A stretch of 64,000 bases of DNA from positions 66,417 through 130,416 of the forward strand of contig NZ_JBLWVH010000006.1 in assembly GCF_048268525.1 (NCBI RefSeq), written 5' to 3'. Numbering within the stretch: position 1 is the first letter of the stretch; every line of letters starts with the position of its first letter. This DNA comes from Maricaulis sp048268525 (GTDB taxonomy: Bacteria > Pseudomonadota > Alphaproteobacteria > Caulobacterales > Maricaulaceae). Below the pieces are notes generated by a model. That model did not search any database, had not been told where the DNA came from, and was given only the letters and a program-made list of their open reading frames with translations. The position numbers were made by a program, and so were the translations under genes. Positions 31,744 to 41,298 of this stretch are shown one piece after another.

Positions 31744-32634
31744 ATGGAATACTGCCCGCCAAGCTTTGACCTGATCGACCCCGTCCTGTTCTCGATCGGA
31801 CCCGACGGTTTCGACTTCGGCAGCCAGGAGCGGGTCTGGTTCGCCCTGCGCTGGTATGCGCTGGCCTATATCGCCGGTCTGATGCTGGGCTGGCGCTACA
31901 TGGTCTCGCTGTCGCGGCGCCCCGGATTGTGGGCTCCCGCCGGTACCAAGAAGCCGAAAGCGCCCTTCACCGAGCCGCAGGTCGATGATCTCCTGATCTG
32001 GGCGACCCTCGGCGTGATCGGCGGCGGCCGGCTGGGCTTTGTCCTCTTCTACATGCCGGACATGATCTGGGAGCGGCCGCTGGATATCGTGCTAGGCATT
32101 ACCGATGGCGGCATGTCCTTCCATGGTGGCCTGATCGGCGTGTCGCTGGCGCTGTGGTGGTTTGCCCGCGGTCAGAAGCTGGACCTGATGCGGATCGGCG
32201 ATGCTGCCGCGGTGGTCACGCCGATCGGCCTGTTCTTCGGCCGGCTGGCCAACTTCATCAATGGCGAACTGTGGGGACGTCCGACGGATGTGCCCTGGGC
32301 CATGCGCTTCGCCCATGATCCGGAGTGCGCCCTGCGCCATCCCAGCCAGCTCTACGAAGCCGCGCTGGAGGGCGTCGCCCTGTTCGCCATCATCAACATT
32401 GCGACCTGGAAGTTCCGCTCGCTGGAGAAACCGGGTCTCAATGCCGGTCTCTTCCTCTTGTTCTACGGCCTGTTCCGCACCTCGCTGGAAACCGTGCGCG
32501 AGCCGGACCTCTACATGCCGGAAGCCCTGCGCGGCTACATCACCATGGGCATGCTGCTGTCGATCCCGATGATCCTGGCCGGCGCCTGGCTGATCCATCG
32601 CGCCCTCAAGACGGACACGCCTGCCAAACCATGA
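31744..32634 (+). CDS. lgt: Prolipoprotein diacylglyceryl transferase
   Basis: 296-residue inner-membrane enzyme that attaches diacylglycerol from phosphatidylglycerol to the lipobox Cys of prolipoproteins. Seven helices. Signature block: MSFHGGLIGVSLALWWFA near 120 (with the functional His), then IGLFFGRLANFINGELWGRP near 165 with the essential Arg and Glu, and a C-terminal YGLFRTSLE with another essential Arg. Length is normal. Overlaps the next gene by four bases (ATGA). Confidence 0.95.
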   Translation: MEYCPPSFDLIDPVLFSIGPDGFDFGSQERVWFALRWYALAYIAGLMLGWRYMVSLSRRPGLWAPAGTKKPKAPFTEPQVDDLLIWATLGVIGGGRLGFVLFYMPDMIWERPLDIVLGITDGGMSFHGGLIGVSLALWWFARGQKLDLMRIGDAAAVVTPIGLFFGRLANFINGELWGRPTDVPWAMRFAHDPECALRHPSQLYEAALEGVALFAIINIATWKFRSLEKPGLNAGLFLLFYGLFRTSLETVREPDLYMPEALRGYITMGMLLSIPMILAGAWLIHRALKTDTPAKP

Positions 32635-33743
32635 TTGCCGACACGCTTCGCGACCGTATCCGTTCGGGCGGGCCGATCTCGATCGCCGCCTTCATGACCG
32701 AAGCCCTGTTCGATCCGCGTCACGGTTTCTATGCCACCAAGGACCCGATCGGGGCCGGGGCGGACTTCATCACTGCGCCGGAGATCAGCCAGATGTTCGG
32801 CGAGCTGATTGGCCTGGTCGCTGCCCAGACCTGGCTCGACATGGGCCGCCCGGACGGTTTCAAGCTGATCGAGATGGGCCCGGGCCGCGGCACCATGATG
32901 AGCGACGCGCTGCGTGCCGCCCGCACGGTCCCCGGCTTCATGGATGCCACCGAAATAGTGCTGATCGAAGCCAGCGCCGCCCTCAAGGCGGTGCAGGCGC
33001 AGACGCTGGGCCCCAGCGGTGCGCAAATTCGCTGGATCGACCGGCTCGACGCGGTCGCACCCGGCCCGTCCTTCATTGTCGGCAATGAATTCCTCGACTG
33101 TCTGCCGGTGCGCCAGGCCCTGCGCCACAAGGGCGAGTGGCACGAGCGGCTGGTTGGGCTGGCGCCAACGGACAAGAGCGCAGGCAAGAGCGCGGGAGAG
33201 AGCGAATTCGTCTTCGTGCTCGGCCCACCGCTGGGACAGGACGCAGATCTGGTTCCGGCCCGCCTGCAGGATGCCGACGACGGCGCGCTGGTCGAGCTGC
33301 GACCGGGGGACCGGCAAGTGGTCGACCAGCTGGCGGAGCGCTTCTCGGACCAGCCCGGGCGCGCCCTTTTCATCGACTATGGTCCCGCGACCAGCGAGAT
33401 CGGCGACACGCTGCAGGCGATCCGCGCTCATAAGAAACAACCGCCGCTGCAAGAACCCGGCACCGCCGACCTGACCGCTCGTGTGGACTTCGAATCCCTA
33501 ATACAGGCAGGACGTTCGGCAGGGCTGACATCGCATGGACCGCAAACCCAGGGCCGGTGGCTGACCGAGTTGGGTCTGGAGGCCCGCGCCGCCGTCCTGA
33601 GTCAGTCCCAACCCGGCAAGCGTTCCGAAATCGCGAGGCAAATCTGGCGCTTGACCGATACCGAGCAGATGGGCGAACTGTTCAAGCTTGTCTGCCTGGA
33701 CAGTGCCGATTTGCCACCACCGCCAGGTTTTTCCGCAGGCTGA
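32631..33743 (+). CDS. SAM-dependent methyltransferase, MidA/NDUFAF7 type
   Basis: 370 residues. The family is the Rossmann-fold methyltransferase group whose mitochondrial member NDUFAF7 dimethylates an arginine of a complex I subunit. Marks: GPISIAAFMTEALFDPRHGF at the start, GADFITAPEISQMFGELIG, IEMGPGRGTMM (SAM loop) near 83, VGNEFLDCLPVRQ near 145 and LFIDYGPATSE near 245. An Ala-Gly-Lys-Ser-rich stretch near 182 (TDKSAGKSAGESE) comes from an imperfect 12-base tandem repeat. It is coupled to lgt by ATGA; whether a complex I protein is its substrate here is an inference. Confidence 0.88.
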   Translation: MIADTLRDRIRSGGPISIAAFMTEALFDPRHGFYATKDPIGAGADFITAPEISQMFGELIGLVAAQTWLDMGRPDGFKLIEMGPGRGTMMSDALRAARTVPGFMDATEIVLIEASAALKAVQAQTLGPSGAQIRWIDRLDAVAPGPSFIVGNEFLDCLPVRQALRHKGEWHERLVGLAPTDKSAGKSAGESEFVFVLGPPLGQDADLVPARLQDADDGALVELRPGDRQVVDQLAERFSDQPGRALFIDYGPATSEIGDTLQAIRAHKKQPPLQEPGTADLTARVDFESLIQAGRSAGLTSHGPQTQGRWLTELGLEARAAVLSQSQPGKRSEIARQIWRLTDTEQMGELFKLVCLDSADLPPPPGFSAG

Positions 33744-33829
33744 TCATTTCGGCTTCATTCACCGGCGGCCCGGTGCTAAGCAGCCCGCGTTTCCAAAGAC
33801 GCGTTTCCAACGACTCGGGGGTCGAAACG

Positions 33830-34762
<933 letters not shown>

Positions 34763-34779
34763 ACCGAGACAGATTGACA

Positions 34780-34800
34780 CCAACACGTCTGCCGTGTTGG
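34780..34800 (+). terminator. Small hairpin after prs
   Basis: CCAACACG-TCTGC-CGTGTTGG forms a perfect 8-bp stem 17 bases past the prs stop. Only a short pyrimidine run (CCTTCCC) follows, so terminator function is uncertain. Confidence 0.4.
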
Positions 34801-34827
34801 CCTTCCCGTCTGAACTTGGGGGAAAAC

Positions 34828-35265
34828 ATGCGTCTTGTCGGTGTCCTTGTTGTCGGTCTGTGCGCGTCTGCCTGCGCCAGCCAGGAGCTGGTCCATTTCG
34901 GCGGAACCCTCAATCCGGCCGAACCGCCTGGTGAAACCGTGCGCTGTTACGGCGCCCGAGAGCACATGACCATTATCGACAGACCGGCTCCGGATTTCCC
35001 CGAAGAACTCGCCTACTTCATGTATATCAGCCAGAGCCCGGCTCCGCGCGAAATTCTGATGCGTTTCGATATCGATGCCGACGGGACCACAAAAAACATC
35101 CGCTATGGCGGTGATGTCGCCGATCTGGATCACGGCGCGACGCGCGACGCAGTCTCGCCGGCAGCGAGGGCAATCGCGACCTGGCGCTATGCCTGGAATG
35201 AAACCGCCCCGGCCCGATATGCGGCGGGATGCGAGACCCGCTTCGACTTTGCGATGCGTGGCTGA
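34828..35265 (+). CDS. Putative lipoprotein with TonB-C-like domain
   Basis: 145 residues. The N-terminus MRLVGVLVVGLCASACASQE has a lipobox-like A-S-A-C, suggesting acylation by Lgt and an outer or periplasmic location. The C-terminal part (EILMRFDIDADGTTKNIRYG; AARAIATWRYAWNE; CETRFDF) resembles the TonB C-terminal fold used by energy-transducer-like proteins. Two further Cys could pair. GGGGGAAAA precedes the ATG. Function unknown; the TonB-like reading rests on pattern only. Confidence 0.65.
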   Translation: MRLVGVLVVGLCASACASQELVHFGGTLNPAEPPGETVRCYGAREHMTIIDRPAPDFPEELAYFMYISQSPAPREILMRFDIDADGTTKNIRYGGDVADLDHGATRDAVSPAARAIATWRYAWNETAPARYAAGCETRFDFAMRG

Positions 35266-35309
35266 GCAAGACAGGGCTGCCAATCGCTGACTCTTCCCGT
35301 GCAGTGCTG

Positions 35310-35338
35310 TTGCGTGGGGCGTTTCTATCGGCTATAGC
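35310..35338 (+). promoter_or_regulatory. Promoter of rplY-pth
   Basis: TTGCGT (35310-35315) and TATAGC (35333-35338) are 17 bases apart. Transcription would start near 35345, giving a leader of about 90 bases before rplY, which ends with AAGGA. Consistent with a strong housekeeping transcript. Confidence 0.55.
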
Positions 35339-35436
35339 CCGCCGCTCGAAATAACACTGTAGGCATGACGCCTGGATAGATCGCCGCCCGCACTCAATCT
35401 GCTGGAGGCGGCGTTTGCATTTAAGGATCTGGACCG

Positions 35437-36084
35437 ATGAGCTCCAACATCGTTCTCACCGTTGACGTTCGTGAAGGCACCGGCAAGGGCGCGGCTCGCG
35501 CTGCCCGTCGGGAAGACCTCGTCCCGGGCATCGTTTATGGCGGCAAGCTGGACCCGGTTTCGGTCACCCTGCGCGGCAATGAAATCCGCAAGGCTCTGCT
35601 GGGCGGTCACTTCCTGTCCAACATGATCGAGATCGATCACAAGGGTAAGCGCCAGACGGTCATCGCCCGGGACATCCAGTTCCACCCGGTGTCCGACAAG
35701 GCCATGCATATCGACCTGTATCGCGTCGACGAAGACACCAAGATCAACGTCAACGTGACCGTGAACTTCGTCAATGAAGACGCCTGCCCGGCCCTGAAGC
35801 GCGGCGGCGTACTCAACATCGTGCGTCACGATGTCGAGCTGCTTTGCCCGGCCGGCTCCATTCCGGAATCGGTCGAAGCCGACCTGACCGGCCTGGACAT
35901 TGGCGATTCGCTGCACATCTCGGCAATCAAGCTGCCGAAGGGCGTGGTCCCGACCATCACCGACCGTGACTTCACCGTCGCGACCCTGCAGGGCTCGCGC
36001 GCAGTTCTCACGGACGCTGAAGAAGAGACGGATGAGACCCCGGAAGAGCCGGAAGCCATCCGCCAGAAGGGCGACGAGGAATAG
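35437..36084 (+). CDS. rplY: 50S ribosomal protein L25 (Ctc form)
   Basis: 215 residues, the long L25/Ctc type with two domains: the L25 5S-rRNA-binding domain (VREGTGKGAARAARREDLVP; YGGKLDPVSVTLRGNE) at 1-95 and the C-terminal TL5-like beta domain (VPTITDRDFTVATLQ) with an acidic tail EEETDETPEEPEA. Binds 5S rRNA in the large subunit. It precedes pth, a conserved order in many bacteria and a sign of shared translation-related transcription. Confidence 0.95.
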   Translation: MSSNIVLTVDVREGTGKGAARAARREDLVPGIVYGGKLDPVSVTLRGNEIRKALLGGHFLSNMIEIDHKGKRQTVIARDIQFHPVSDKAMHIDLYRVDEDTKINVNVTVNFVNEDACPALKRGGVLNIVRHDVELLCPAGSIPESVEADLTGLDIGDSLHISAIKLPKGVVPTITDRDFTVATLQGSRAVLTDAEEETDETPEEPEAIRQKGDEE

Positions 36085-36195
36085 TCCTCACCGCCTTTCA
36101 GCACTGGTATTGAGATCAGCGAGGCCACACCATGGCTTCGCTGATTTCGTATCCGGCCAAAGTTTGAGATGGCCGTGTTTGGGAAAGCCCGCGTG

Positions 36196-36798
36196 ATGAA
36201 AATCCTGGCCGGCCTTGGCAATTACGAAGCGAAATACCTGCGCAACCGGCACAATGTCGGCTTCATGGCGCTGGACATCATCGCCCATGCCTGGAGCGCC
36301 GGTCCCTGGCGCAAACGCTTCCAGGGCCTGGCCAGTGAGGTCACCATCGGCTCCAACAAGCTGCTCCTGCTCAAGCCGACCACCTTCTACAACAATGCCG
36401 GCCATTCGGTCGGGGCCGCGGCCGCCTTCTACCGGGTCAAGCCACAGGACATCATCGTCTTCCATGACGAGCTCGACCTGGCGCCGGGCAAGTTCCGTAT
36501 GAAAATGGGTGGCGGCGCGGCCGGAAATAACGGCATCAAGTCGATCACCAGCCAGCTCGGCCCGGACTTCCGCCGCGCCCGCATCGGCATCGGCCATCCC
36601 GGAGACCGCAATCGCGTCACCGGCTATGTCCTGTCCGACTTCGCCAAGGCTGAGGAAGACTGGCTGATCGACCTGCTCGACGCCATCGCCGGCAGCCTCG
36701 ACCTGCTGGCGGCCGATGATTACGACGCCTTCCAGACGCGCGTGACTCACAAGGCGCCCGCGCCGGAAGTGGTGAAGCGGGGTCCGCCGGAGGATTGA
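36196..36798 (+). CDS. pth: Peptidyl-tRNA hydrolase
   Basis: 200-residue enzyme that frees tRNA from stalled peptides. Marks: LAGLGNYEAKYLRNRHNVGF at the N-terminus with the catalytic His, LLKPTTFYNNAGHSVG near 55 with the Asn, VFHDELDLAPGKFRMKMGGG near 90 with the Asp, and GNNGIKSITSQLG. Start at the ATG 36196 rather than 36169, since family members begin M-K-I-L-A-G-L-G. C-terminal tail is basic, as usual. Follows rplY by 111 bases. Confidence 0.95.
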   Translation: MKILAGLGNYEAKYLRNRHNVGFMALDIIAHAWSAGPWRKRFQGLASEVTIGSNKLLLLKPTTFYNNAGHSVGAAAAFYRVKPQDIIVFHDELDLAPGKFRMKMGGGAAGNNGIKSITSQLGPDFRRARIGIGHPGDRNRVTGYVLSDFAKAEEDWLIDLLDAIAGSLDLLAADDYDAFQTRVTHKAPAPEVVKRGPPED

Positions 36799-36814
36799 GC
36801 CAGAGTCCCGACAT

Positions 36815-36934
36815 TTGTCATCCCTGATGGACGCCTCGCGAAGGCGGGGCGAAAGTCAGGGACCTAGCTGGTAGCGACCACATGGGTCCCTGTCCTGCGT
36901 CCGGCCTTCGCCGGACATCCGACAGGGATGACAA
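36815..36934. repeat. Repeat family A, copy 1
   Basis: 120 bases with perfect 12-bp terminal inverted repeats TTGTCATCCCTG / CAGGGATGACAA. Inside lie AGGGACCTA and TGGGTCCCT as a second inverted pair and two short hairpins (GGCGAAAG side and CGTCCGGCC side). No open frame. Lies between pth and ychF. Confidence 0.85.
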
Positions 36935-36960
36935 GATGACCCCGGCCCACTGACACGACG

Positions 36961-36990
36961 GTCGACCCCGCGCGGCATTCTTCTTATAAC
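36961..36990 (+). promoter_or_regulatory. Possible promoter of ychF
   Basis: TATAAC (36985-36990) is a good -10 box; the best -35 match, GTCGAC (36961-36966), is weak at 18 bases. The ychF ATG follows 30 bases later. Confidence 0.35.
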
Positions 36991-37020
36991 GCGCGCTCGA
37001 ACCATTGAGGATATTTCGCC

Positions 37021-38118
37021 ATGGGTTTCAAATGCGGCATCGTTGGCCTGCCGAATGTTGGCAAGTCCACCCTGTTCAACGCCCTGACCCAGACGGCAGC
37101 GGCGCAGGCGGCAAATTATCCCTTCTGCACGATCGAGCCGAATGTCGGTGATGTCGCCGTGCCCGAGCCGCGCCTGGCCAAGCTGGCCGAGGTCGCCGGA
37201 TCCAAGGAAATACTGCCGGCGCGGATGAATTTCGTCGACATTGCCGGCCTCGTCGAGGGCGCATCAAAGGGTGAAGGCCTGGGCAACCAGTTCCTCGCCA
37301 CCATCCGCGAGACCGACGCCATCGCCTATGTGCTGCGCTGTTTCGACGATGACGACATCACCCATGTGAACAACAGGATCGACCCGCTCGCCGACCTCGA
37401 AACCGTCGAGACCGAGCTGATGCTGGCCGATCTGGAAAGCCTGGAAAAGCGCAAGTCCGGCCTCGAGAAGAAAGCCAAGTCCGGCGACAAGGAGGCCAAG
37501 GCCACCCTCGTCCTGATCGACATTGCCCTGGCCCAGCTCAATGACGGCAAGCCGGCCCGCTTTGCCGATGTGCCCAAGGATGACCGCAAGGCCTGGCGCA
37601 ACCTGCAGCTCCTGACCACCAAGCCGGTCCTGTTCATCGCCAATGTCGATGAGGCCAGCGCCGGCACCGGCAATGCCTATTCCGAGATCGTGATGAAGCG
37701 GGCCGAGGAAGAAGGCGCCGAGGCCGTCGTCATCTCGGCCAAGATCGAGAGCGAGCTGGCCCTCCTGGAAAACGAGGAGCGCGACGAATACATGGAAGCG
37801 ATCGGCCTGGAAGAACCCGGCCTCGACCGTCTTATCCACACCGGCTACTCGCTGCTCGGCCTGCAGACCTATTTCACTGCCGGCCCGAAAGAAGCCCGTG
37901 CCTGGACGATTCGCGAAGGCTGGACCGCGCCGCAAGCCGCCGGCGTCATCCATGGTGATTTCGAAAAGGGCTTCATCCGCGCCGAAACCATCGCCTTCGA
38001 TGATTATGTCACCTGCGGCGGCGAAGCGCCGGCCAAGGAAGCGGGCAAGATGCGCGCGGAAGGCAAGGACTACATCGTCAAGGATGGCGATGTGCTGCAC
38101 TTCCGCTTCAACGTCTAG
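37021..38118 (+). CDS. ychF: YchF/OLA1-family ATPase
   Basis: 365-residue P-loop NTPase of the Obg superfamily that prefers ATP and binds ribosomes; linked to translation and oxidative-stress control in other bacteria. G1 loop GLPNVGKSTLFNALTQ at residues 8-23, G3 FVDIAGLVEGASKGEGLGNQ near 66, altered G4 FIANVDEAS near 205 and a C-terminal TGS domain with VHGDFEKGF-like IHGDFEKGFIRAETIAF. Complete, normal length. Alone on its transcript after family A repeat copy 1. Confidence 0.95.
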   Translation: MGFKCGIVGLPNVGKSTLFNALTQTAAAQAANYPFCTIEPNVGDVAVPEPRLAKLAEVAGSKEILPARMNFVDIAGLVEGASKGEGLGNQFLATIRETDAIAYVLRCFDDDDITHVNNRIDPLADLETVETELMLADLESLEKRKSGLEKKAKSGDKEAKATLVLIDIALAQLNDGKPARFADVPKDDRKAWRNLQLLTTKPVLFIANVDEASAGTGNAYSEIVMKRAEEEGAEAVVISAKIESELALLENEERDEYMEAIGLEEPGLDRLIHTGYSLLGLQTYFTAGPKEARAWTIREGWTAPQAAGVIHGDFEKGFIRAETIAFDDYVTCGGEAPAKEAGKMRAEGKDYIVKDGDVLHFRFNV

Positions 38119-38137
38119 GGAGCTGTGAGCCTTTCCT

Positions 38138-38284
38138 CCCCATTCCATGGGGAGGTGGATCGCCCGTCAGGGCGAGACGGAGGGGCCGCCGCAGGCGGAG
38201 TTCCACGCTCATCCTCGCTGCGCTCGGCCCCATCGACCCGAGGCTGCGCCTCGGCCCACTTCCCCACGACGTGGGGAAGAAAAG
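38138..38284. repeat. Repeat family C, copy 2 (intergenic)
   Basis: About 147 bases: left hairpin CCTCCCCATTCCATGGGGAGG, blocks GAGACGGAGGGG, GCCGCCGCAGGCGG, CCTCGCTGCGCTCGG, GAGGCTGCGCCTCGG, and right hairpin CTTCCCCACGACGTGGGGAAG. The same ends and inner blocks make up the stretch inside nadB at 879-1013. Lies between ychF and the haemoglobin gene. Confidence 0.8.
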
Positions 38285-38346
38285 AACTGCCCCCTGCGCC
38301 AGCGCGCCGCATTGCGGCACGGGCCGCACCGTCCTACATCGCCGAC

Positions 38347-38790
38347 ATGTCTTCACCGATCCAAGTCCGCGTCACACAAGCCCGCCAGGCCGCCCGCACC
38401 GAAGCGGCGGAGATGGGGATTACGCAGGATCTCATCTGCGACCTTGTCGAGACCTTCTACGGGCATATCCGCGAGGACGAGATGCTCGGTCCGGTCTTCG
38501 CTCGTGCGATTCCCGGTGAGTGGGGTCCGCATCTGGCCACGATGAAGTCCTTCTGGTCGGCGATCATCTTCCATGATGGCGGCTATGCCGGACGGCCGAT
38601 GCCGGCGCATGTGAAGCTGAAATCCCAGATCTCGCCGGCGCATTTCGAGCGTTGGCTGGGCCTGTTCGCGGCGACCCTCGACGAGATCGGTGCGACACCG
38701 GCGGCCAAGGCCGTCTTCCTCGAGCGCGCCAACCGGATCGCGGCCAGCTTCCAGGCCCACCTCTTCTACGATCCGTACGAAAACACCTGA
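38347..38790 (+). CDS. Group III truncated haemoglobin
   Basis: 147-residue short globin with a 2-on-2 helix fold that binds haem, found in bacteria that meet low oxygen or nitric oxide. The family's FYGHIREDEMLGPVF segment (B-helix region), KSFWSAIIFHDGGYAGRPM (E region) and HFERWLGLF with the proximal His on helix F are clear. No signal peptide. The start ATG lacks a strong ribosome site and follows repeat family C by 62 bases, so the promoter may lie in or beyond that repeat. Confidence 0.9.
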   Translation: MSSPIQVRVTQARQAARTEAAEMGITQDLICDLVETFYGHIREDEMLGPVFARAIPGEWGPHLATMKSFWSAIIFHDGGYAGRPMPAHVKLKSQISPAHFERWLGLFAATLDEIGATPAAKAVFLERANRIAASFQAHLFYDPYENT

Positions 38791-38881
38791 CAGCCGTTTC
38801 AACTTCGGGGTTGAATTTTACTCGCTCAGGTCGCATCTGATCGACTTGGTATGGACCCATGCCAGATCTCCGGAGCCGTTC

Positions 38882-40117
38882 ATGACCCAGCCCCAAAACG
38901 CGACCGGCACAACCATGCCGGTCTCGATCACGGAACTCGTTGCGCTGCTGGTCGCCATGACGGCGGTCGTCGCTCTGGCTATCGACATGATGTTGCCGGC
39001 GCTGGACGACATCGCCGGTGATCTGGGCGTGCGGTCGGAGAATGACCAGCAATTCGTGATCGGCGTCTATCTGACCGGCTTCGGCTTTGCCCAGCTGTTT
39101 TACGGCCCGCTGTCAGACCGGTTCGGCCGCAAGATCGTCATCCAGTGCGCGCTGGCCTTCTTCATTCTCACCAGCCTTGTCTGCACCCTGACCCCGACCT
39201 TCGACATGCTGCTGGTCGCCCGCTTCTTCCAGGGCGCCGCCGCTGCCGCCTGCCGGGTGATCGCAACGGCGATCGCGCGCGACCTGACATCGGGCCGGCG
39301 CATGGCCGAAATCATGTCGATGGTGATGACCGCCTTCATGGCGGTGCCGGTCCTGGCCCCGATGTTGGGGCAGGCAATCCTGACCTTTGCTCCCTGGCGC
39401 TGGATCTTCGCCTTCCTGGTTCTGTTCAGCTTCGGCCTGATGGTCTGGTTGCAGGTCCGCCTGCCGGAAACCCTGCACCCGCAATTTCGCGTCCCCTTGC
39501 GCGTCAAACCGCTACTGGCGGCGTTCAGGGAGACGTTCAGCCACCGTTTGATGCTGGGTTATACCCTGGCCGGCGCGCCCTTCTTCGGCGGGCTGTATGG
39601 CTTTCTGGGCAGTTCCCAGCAGATCTTCGTCGGCCATTTCGGCCTTTCCGACGACGCATTCCCCTTTGCCTTTGCCGCCATCGCCGGCGGGATCGGCCTG
39701 TCCAGTTATGCCAATTCGCGGCTGGTGATGCGGCTGGGCCAGCGACGCCTGTCGCACGGGGCACTGATCGCCTTCACCGTGATCTCGGCCATTCATGCCG
39801 TGGTGCTTGCGACCGGGGTCGACAACTTCATCCTCTTCCTGGTCCTGCTCTCGGCCGCCATGGCCTTCCTCGGCCTGATTGCCGCGAATTTCTCGGCACT
39901 GGCGCTCGAGCCGGTCGGCCACATCGCGGGGACTGCCTCGGCGGTCTATGGCTTCGTTACCGGCGTTGTTGGCGCAGCCATCGGCGCCTATGTCGGCCAG
40001 CTCTATGACGGCACCGCCACCCCGCTGATCGTCAGCCAGGCCCTGATGGCCGGCACTGCCCTGGCCATCGTGTTCTGGACCGAGCGCGGCAAGCTGTTCC
40101 AGACCGGCGAGGACTAG
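38882..40117 (+). CDS. Bcr/CflA-type multidrug efflux MFS transporter
   Basis: 411-residue proton-linked transporter with 12 helices. The first helix with Asp-Met-Met-L-P-A-L (IDMMLPALDDIAGDLG), the loop signature YGPLSDRFGRKIV near 78 and VARFFQGAAAAACRVIATAI near 108 are those of the drug-H+ antiporter Bcr group. GGAG sits before the ATG at 38882; an open frame further upstream overlaps the globin gene. Substrate spectrum unknown. Confidence 0.92.
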   Translation: MTQPQNATGTTMPVSITELVALLVAMTAVVALAIDMMLPALDDIAGDLGVRSENDQQFVIGVYLTGFGFAQLFYGPLSDRFGRKIVIQCALAFFILTSLVCTLTPTFDMLLVARFFQGAAAAACRVIATAIARDLTSGRRMAEIMSMVMTAFMAVPVLAPMLGQAILTFAPWRWIFAFLVLFSFGLMVWLQVRLPETLHPQFRVPLRVKPLLAAFRETFSHRLMLGYTLAGAPFFGGLYGFLGSSQQIFVGHFGLSDDAFPFAFAAIAGGIGLSSYANSRLVMRLGQRRLSHGALIAFTVISAIHAVVLATGVDNFILFLVLLSAAMAFLGLIAANFSALALEPVGHIAGTASAVYGFVTGVVGAAIGAYVGQLYDGTATPLIVSQALMAGTALAIVFWTERGKLFQTGED

Positions 40118-40152
40118 GGGACGGGCAGTGCTACGCTCGTCCACGCACCACC

Positions 40153-40273
40153 TTTGTCATCCCTGATGGACGCCCTGCGAAGGCAGGGCGAAAGTCAGGG
40201 ACCTATATGTTGGAAACATGTTGGTCCCCGCCTTGCGTCCGGCCTGCGCCGGACGTCCAGCGGGGATGACAAA
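40153..40273. repeat. Repeat family A, copy 2
   Basis: 121 bases, ends TTTGTCATCCC / GGGATGACAAA, inner AGGGACCTA and TTGGTCCCC, hairpins of GCCCTGCGAAGGCAGGGC and GTCCGGCCTGCGCCGGAC. Same orientation as copy 1. Lies between the MFS gene and the crotonase gene. Confidence 0.85.
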
Positions 40274-40369
40274 GGTTGGGTGTGCAAGGCCCCTCCTGGG
40301 ACGAAACATCCCCTCTGGCCCCTCTCCCCAATCCATCCCATCATGCCGCAAAGCCTGAGGGGATATGCC

Positions 40370-41251
40370 TTGCCGTACGACACCATCAAATACGCCGTCG
40401 AAGACCAGGTCGCGACGATCACGCTGAACCGGCCGCACCGGCTCAATGCCTTCACTTATGAGATGGGTGACGAGATCATCGCCGCGCTCGATCTGGCCGA
40501 CGCCGACGATGATGTGAAAGCCATCATCTTCACCGGCGAGAGCCCGGCCTTTTGCGCCGGCGCGGACCTGTCGACCGGGGCCGAGACCTTCAACATGATC
40601 GCTCAGGCACAGGAAAGTGGTGAGTTTGACGAGACCGATCCGAAATGGCGCGACAAGGGCGGCCTGCTCAATTTGCGCATCTGGAACACGCTGAAACCGG
40701 TCATCGGTGCCATCAATGGTGCCGCCGTCGGCATCGGCGCGACGATGATCCTGCCGATGGATATCCGCCTCGCCTCGATGGAGGCCAAATTCGCCTACCC
40801 CTTCGCCAAGCGCGGCATTGTCTGGGATGGCTGTGCGAGCTGGTTCCTGCCGCGCGTCGTCGGTATCTCGACTGCCATGGATTGGGGCCTGACCGGGCGC
40901 ACCTTCTCGGCGGCTGAAGCCTTCGAGGCCGGGCTGGTCGCCCGGGTGGTACCGGCCGAGGACCTGATGGCCGAAGCCCGCGAGCGGGCCCGCATGATTG
41001 CCGAGCGCTGTGCCCCGGTCTCGGTCGCCATGATGCGGCGCATGGCCTGGCGCATGCAGGGCGCAGCCCATCCGATGGAGGCGCACCGGGTCGAGAGCCT
41101 GGGCATTTTGCACGCCGGCATGGGCGACGACGCCAAGGAGGGTGTGATGTCCTTCCTGGAAAAGCGCGCCCCCGACTTTCCGATGAAAGTGTCGAGCGAC
41201 CTGCCGCCCTGGCACCCCTGGTGGGACGCCGCCGAAGACGAATACTGTTAA
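40370..41251 (+). CDS. Enoyl-CoA hydratase/isomerase family protein
   Basis: 293-residue crotonase-fold enzyme acting on an acyl-CoA. N-terminal VEDQVATITLNRPHRLNAF, oxyanion-hole loop SPAFCAGADLSTG near 60, GAAVGIGATMILPMDIRLAS near 122. In the segment where many members have a catalytic Glu, this one reads KRGIVWDGCASWFLPRVVG, with Asp in that region. TTG at 40370 is preferred as the start because AGGGGA precedes it; an in-frame ATG at 40343 without a ribosome site would add nine residues. A role in fatty-acid or aromatic catabolism is likely, substrate unknown. Confidence 0.87.
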   Translation: MPYDTIKYAVEDQVATITLNRPHRLNAFTYEMGDEIIAALDLADADDDVKAIIFTGESPAFCAGADLSTGAETFNMIAQAQESGEFDETDPKWRDKGGLLNLRIWNTLKPVIGAINGAAVGIGATMILPMDIRLASMEAKFAYPFAKRGIVWDGCASWFLPRVVGISTAMDWGLTGRTFSAAEAFEAGLVARVVPAEDLMAEARERARMIAERCAPVSVAMMRRMAWRMQGAAHPMEAHRVESLGILHAGMGDDAKEGVMSFLEKRAPDFPMKVSSDLPPWHPWWDAAEDEYC

Positions 41252-41298
41252 ACTCCCGCTTTGGGTGATAATCTCCGCGCCAAAGCCCGGAGGTTGCA

